Source of the DNA: Cytophagales bacterium
GTDB taxonomy: Bacteria > Bacteroidota > Bacteroidia > Cytophagales > Cyclobacteriaceae
Direction: 5' to 3'
Length of the DNA: 9,710 bases
NCBI GenBank assembly: GCA_020063545.1
Contig: JAGUUF010000254.1
Span: 1-9,710, forward strand
How positions within the stretch are numbered: position 1 is the first letter of the stretch; each line of letters starts with the position of its first letter. The notes under the pieces are model-generated. The model was given only the letters and a program-made list of their open reading frames with translations. It was not told where the DNA came from and did not search any database. Position numbers and translations under genes: made by a program. Shown here piece after piece: positions 7,277 to 9,710 of this stretch.

Positions 7277-7468
7277 CCAATTCCCTTATACGCTTCTTCA
7301 GCCGGCTAACCAGCCACGTTTGAAAGCCAACTGCTCCTGCCAAAGCAGTATAAATTAAAATGCAGTATAAATTAAAATTTGAGCCAGTGGCCAGCCGTGA
7401 AACTTTAAAAACATCCCGACTATAATCAGGATCGAACAAATAAAATAAATTAACCCCTCGTATTTCAT
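7242..7468 (-). pseudogene. GldL-like small two-helix membrane protein, frameshifted by a 17-bp tandem duplication
   Basis: From ATG 7468-7466 the frame reads MKYEGLIYFICSILIIVG, then a MFLKFHGWPLAQ segment, and stops at TAA 7357-7355 after 37 residues. The stop lies inside a perfect 17-bp duplication (7345-7378). Deleting one copy joins this frame to the downstream one, giving 69 residues ending at TAG 7244-7242. Predicted layout of the restored protein: helix 1 at about 6-21, the short loop KFHGWP, helix 2 at about 29-48, then a basic tail SRLKKRIRELEK. The K-x-x-x-WP turn between two helices resembles the N-terminal hairpin of the gliding/type IX secretion protein GldL and many small uncharacterised Bacteroidota membrane proteins; this is recalled similarity. 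The start is 17 bp after the metalloprotease stop, so the two are probably cotranscribed. No function can be named. A 65-codon frame beginning at TTG 7439 contains only the second half in the correct frame. Confidence 0.75.
7345..7378. repeat. Perfect 17-bp tandem direct duplication
   Basis: GCAGTATAAATTAAAAT occurs twice without a gap at 7345-7361 and 7362-7378; flanking bases do not extend the match. Seventeen is not a multiple of three, so the extra copy shifts the frame of the small membrane protein gene. The absence of any mismatch between copies points to a recent event or an assembly or sequencing artefact. Confidence 0.97.
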
Positions 7469-7485
7469 TCTTTTATTGGGCTTTC

Positions 7486-9710
7486 TCAGTTACCCCAACC
7501 ACACGGCTCCCAATCCATACCAATCGGTTGGCCGGGTGGGGCCGGCAATAATTTTTCACCTTCGAACTTGCCCGGATGTTCTCTAAATGTTTGTATGGTG
7601 TTCAACAGGAAAGCGTAGTGTGCCTTCCAGTTTTCGCTTGTTGTTGTTTTCGCTTTTTCAGTAAGCCAGTTTTTTAATTGATCCGTTTTGAGCAAAGCAA
7701 CAGCACGTGCCGGTGCTGAAGCGTTGGTATCGTTGCTCAACGCAATCAGGTTGTTCACCACGGCATGGTTAACCGTCATCTGCACCAGGCCGTTGTAACC
7801 GGATTGCGCGGAACCTTTAAGGGTTGACGTAATCACCCTGTCGATTACACTTTCCAGCGAAGGCTGCTGTGCATAGAGGGCGTTGTGCTGCACCAGCCGG
7901 GTAGCCCGTTGCGGGTTGAAGATGAGCCGGAACACCATGTCGGCAGCGCTTTCGGCATAGGCCAGCGGGTCAAATGCCAGGTCAGTTCGCGTTCGGATCA
8001 CCTCCCGGCTGCGCGGGTAACCGCTGGGGTGCGGAGGAATATTTTTAATAAGTTCGGCCGGCAGTGCAAGCGACTGTGGTGTTACCGTGTTGAGCAATGC
8101 ATCCAGGGCTTTTTGCTGCTGTGCTGCCGGAAGCATTTCGGTTACCGGCTGGCCATCGCCACGCAGTGCATAACGGTAGTTCATCCCCCCGATGATCTTG
8201 GATGCCGCCTCCACCTGGTAGCGATGAAAGAAGTACATGGGCACCAGCGTTACCTCCAGCATAGCCATTGGTGCGCCTTCGCGGATGTTTTTCTCGCCAA
8301 AATTTTTAAGAGCAACCGCCCGGATTTGCATCACACGGTTCAGTTCATCGGCAGCATCGTTGCCGTTATCCCACAGGTGTGCGTAAGGATGTGCACTGCC
8401 TTCGGGCCGGGCGTCCTGGTCAGACAGAAACGTAAGCCCTGAGCGCAAACTGTTTTGAATAATTTCTTCGAGTTCCTCCGCTTCATTCACACCCTCTGGA
8501 AAATGCTGGTACCCGTAGGCGACAGAAACTTTATCCCACGCACCGATTTTGGTATCGTAAGCGTTGGACAAATCGATCTTTCCGTCAACAAGTTTTACTA
8601 CCGGGTGAGGATAATCCATTACCGAAGCCAGGTTTTCGGATGAGGAGGCGTAGCTGTGGGCCAGGCCCAGCGTATGACCGACTTCATGTGCGGAGAGCTG
8701 GCGCAGGCGGGCCAGCGCCATTTGCTGCATCTCAGGCGGAACGGTGCGGCCATCGGCATAAGGCGCCAGCAATCCTTCGGCAATCAAAAAATCCTGGCGT
8801 ACGCGAAGCGAGCCTAACGAGACATGCCCTTTAATGATTTCTCCGGTACGCGGGTCGGTTACCGAAGCGCCATACGACCAGCCGCGGGTAGAGCGGTGCA
8901 CCCACTGGATAACGTTGTAGCGCACATCCATCGGGTCGGCATCTTCGGGCATCATCTCCACGATAAACGCATTTCGGTAACCGGCTGCTTCAAACGCCTG
9001 GTTCCACCAGCGGGCGCCATCCAGCAGGGCCGAACGGATGGGTTCGGGTGTTCCCCGATCGAGGTAATAGACAATGGGCTTTACCGGATCGCTGAGGGTG
9101 GCGGCAGGGTCCTTCTTCTCCAGCCGGTGGCGGTTAATGAAACGCTTTTCAATGGGTTCGTGGATGGGTGTGGCATAATCGTAAAACGAAATACCGAAAT
9201 ACCCTGCGCGCGGGTCGAATTTGCGCGGTTTGTAATTTCCATCCGGCAACTGCACAAAAGAGTGATGCTGGCGTACGGTTACGCTGCCCGGTGTTGGCGT
9301 AACGCTGCGGATGTAACCGCCTGTAGCCTGGCCGGTGAACGTAAGGGTTACCTCTACCTCGGTGTTCTGCGGAAAGTTTTTGGTACGGGGCAGGTAAAAG
9401 GCCGATCGCGTTTTATCTAACGTGTAGTTTCCCTGCTGCATGTTGCGCAGCCGGCCGGCAACATCGTGGGCATCCTGAAAGTAGAAATCTGTGGCATCCA
9501 CCAGCACCTTGCCGGGTTCTTCGGCCGAAACGGTAAAGCCCCACAATACCGACTGAGCAAAGGCTTGCTCCACGGCTTTCTGTTCATCGGCATTGTTGGT
9601 GATGGCACGGAAGCGGTAGTTGGGTTGTACCATTAAAATTTTTGGGCCCCTGCGCTCAAACTTTACAATACGCTCATCGCCCAGCTGGCCGCGGTCAAGG
9701 CCGATGTCGT
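7486..9710 (-). CDS. Zinc-dependent metzincin-type metalloprotease (DUF5117/DUF4953 family), N-terminus outside window
   Basis: 740 residues are visible and the frame remains open to the right edge, so the start is missing. The ATG at 9633 is internal: the 25 upstream codons read in frame and include IGLDRGQLGDERIVKFERRG, a segment I recognise as conserved in this family. The catalytic site HEVGHTLGLAH (nt 8688-8656) is a complete HExxHxxGxxH zinc motif. Fifteen to twenty residues later comes SVMDYPHP (Met about nt 8619), the Met-turn that defines metzincins. The family consists of large, usually exported proteins of Bacteroidota and some other bacteria with N-terminal DUF5118/DUF5117 regions and a DUF4953 catalytic region. 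Export cannot be verified because the signal peptide would be outside the window, and substrates are not established. The gene ends at TGA 7488-7486, followed after 17 bp by the small membrane protein gene. The shared terminator is at 7234-7268. Confidence 0.93.
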   Translation of the reverse strand, partial: DIGLDRGQLGDERIVKFERRGPKILMVQPNYRFRAITNNADEQKAVEQAFAQSVLWGFTVSAEEPGKVLVDATDFYFQDAHDVAGRLRNMQQGNYTLDKTRSAFYLPRTKNFPQNTEVEVTLTFTGQATGGYIRSVTPTPGSVTVRQHHSFVQLPDGNYKPRKFDPRAGYFGISFYDYATPIHEPIEKRFINRHRLEKKDPAATLSDPVKPIVYYLDRGTPEPIRSALLDGARWWNQAFEAAGYRNAFIVEMMPEDADPMDVRYNVIQWVHRSTRGWSYGASVTDPRTGEIIKGHVSLGSLRVRQDFLIAEGLLAPYADGRTVPPEMQQMALARLRQLSAHEVGHTLGLAHSYASSSENLASVMDYPHPVVKLVDGKIDLSNAYDTKIGAWDKVSVAYGYQHFPEGVNEAEELEEIIQNSLRSGLTFLSDQDARPEGSAHPYAHLWDNGNDAADELNRVMQIRAVALKNFGEKNIREGAPMAMLEVTLVPMYFFHRYQVEAASKIIGGMNYRYALRGDGQPVTEMLPAAQQQKALDALLNTVTPQSLALPAELIKNIPPHPSGYPRSREVIRTRTDLAFDPLAYAESAADMVFRLIFNPQRATRLVQHNALYAQQPSLESVIDRVITSTLKGSAQSGYNGLVQMTVNHAVVNNLIALSNDTNASAPARAVALLKTDQLKNWLTEKAKTTTSENWKAHYAFLLNTIQTFREHPGKFEGEKLLPAPPGQPIGMDWEPCGWGN

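Noticed and set aside
7345..7378. CRISPR or att-site interpretation of the direct repeats
   Set aside because: The two copies are immediately adjacent without spacers and there is no cas or integrase gene; a simple tandem duplication explains them.
7242..7439. Intact 65-residue protein starting at TTG 7439
   Set aside because: Its first part (about 29 residues) is the wrong frame of the ATG-7468 gene, has a rare start codon and lacks family resemblance; only its second half is genuine.
8824..9420. Plus-strand open frames opposite the metalloprotease (also 7885-8442)
   Set aside because: They overlap the strongly supported metzincin gene and their translations look like antisense composition.
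1..9710. A dedicated defence, secretion or biosynthetic system
   Set aside because: No gene set with linked functions of that kind is visible; the genes are peptidases, a peroxidase, a lipoprotein and a small membrane protein in several separate units.

Overview
The window looks like chromosomal DNA of a Bacteroidota bacterium, probably a Cytophagales-type lineage. The gene families present (DUF4953/DUF5117-type metzincin, long secreted S9 peptidase, large secreted M14 carboxypeptidase, GldL-like two-helix membrane protein) are typical of that phylum. Start codons lack Shine-Dalgarno sequences, and the best promoter matches have the Bacteroidota form (TTTG-like -33 box, about 19 bp, TAnnTTTG-like -7 box). 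Base composition looks balanced and even; I see no transposase, integrase, tRNA, rRNA or CRISPR array.

Layout, left to right. The + strand opens with the last 35 codons of a probable DinB-fold protein (to 110), followed by a secreted M14 zinc carboxypeptidase with a C-terminal amidotransferase-like domain (170-2704). A long dyad (2727-2755) separates it from the convergent thiol peroxidase gene tpx (2759-3256, -). A five-unit, 7-bp tandem repeat lies in the tpx leader. Upstream of tpx on the same strand is a 945-residue secreted S9 prolyl oligopeptidase-type peptidase (3356-6193, -). A divergent intergenic region with a promoter candidate on each strand leads to a Calx-beta-type lipoprotein (6328-7233, +). 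A perfect 16-bp hairpin with a T tract ends that gene. From the right edge, a metzincin-type zinc metalloprotease runs leftward (7486-9710, -, N-terminus outside the window), followed 17 bp later by a small GldL-like membrane protein gene (7242-7468, -).

The most interesting point is that small gene. A perfect 17-bp tandem duplication (7345-7378) inside it shifts the frame and cuts the product to 37 residues. With one copy removed, a continuous 69-residue two-helix membrane protein appears. The site could be a recent pseudogene, a slippage-reversible switch or an assembly error.

Functionally, the window holds three exported or probably exported peptidases of different catalytic classes (M14 metallocarboxypeptidase, S9 serine peptidase, metzincin), a probably surface-exposed lipoprotein and a cytoplasmic peroxidase. 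This fits an organism that degrades external protein or peptides. I see no dedicated multi-gene system such as a defence, secretion or biosynthetic cluster; apart from the frameshifted gene the region looks ordinary.
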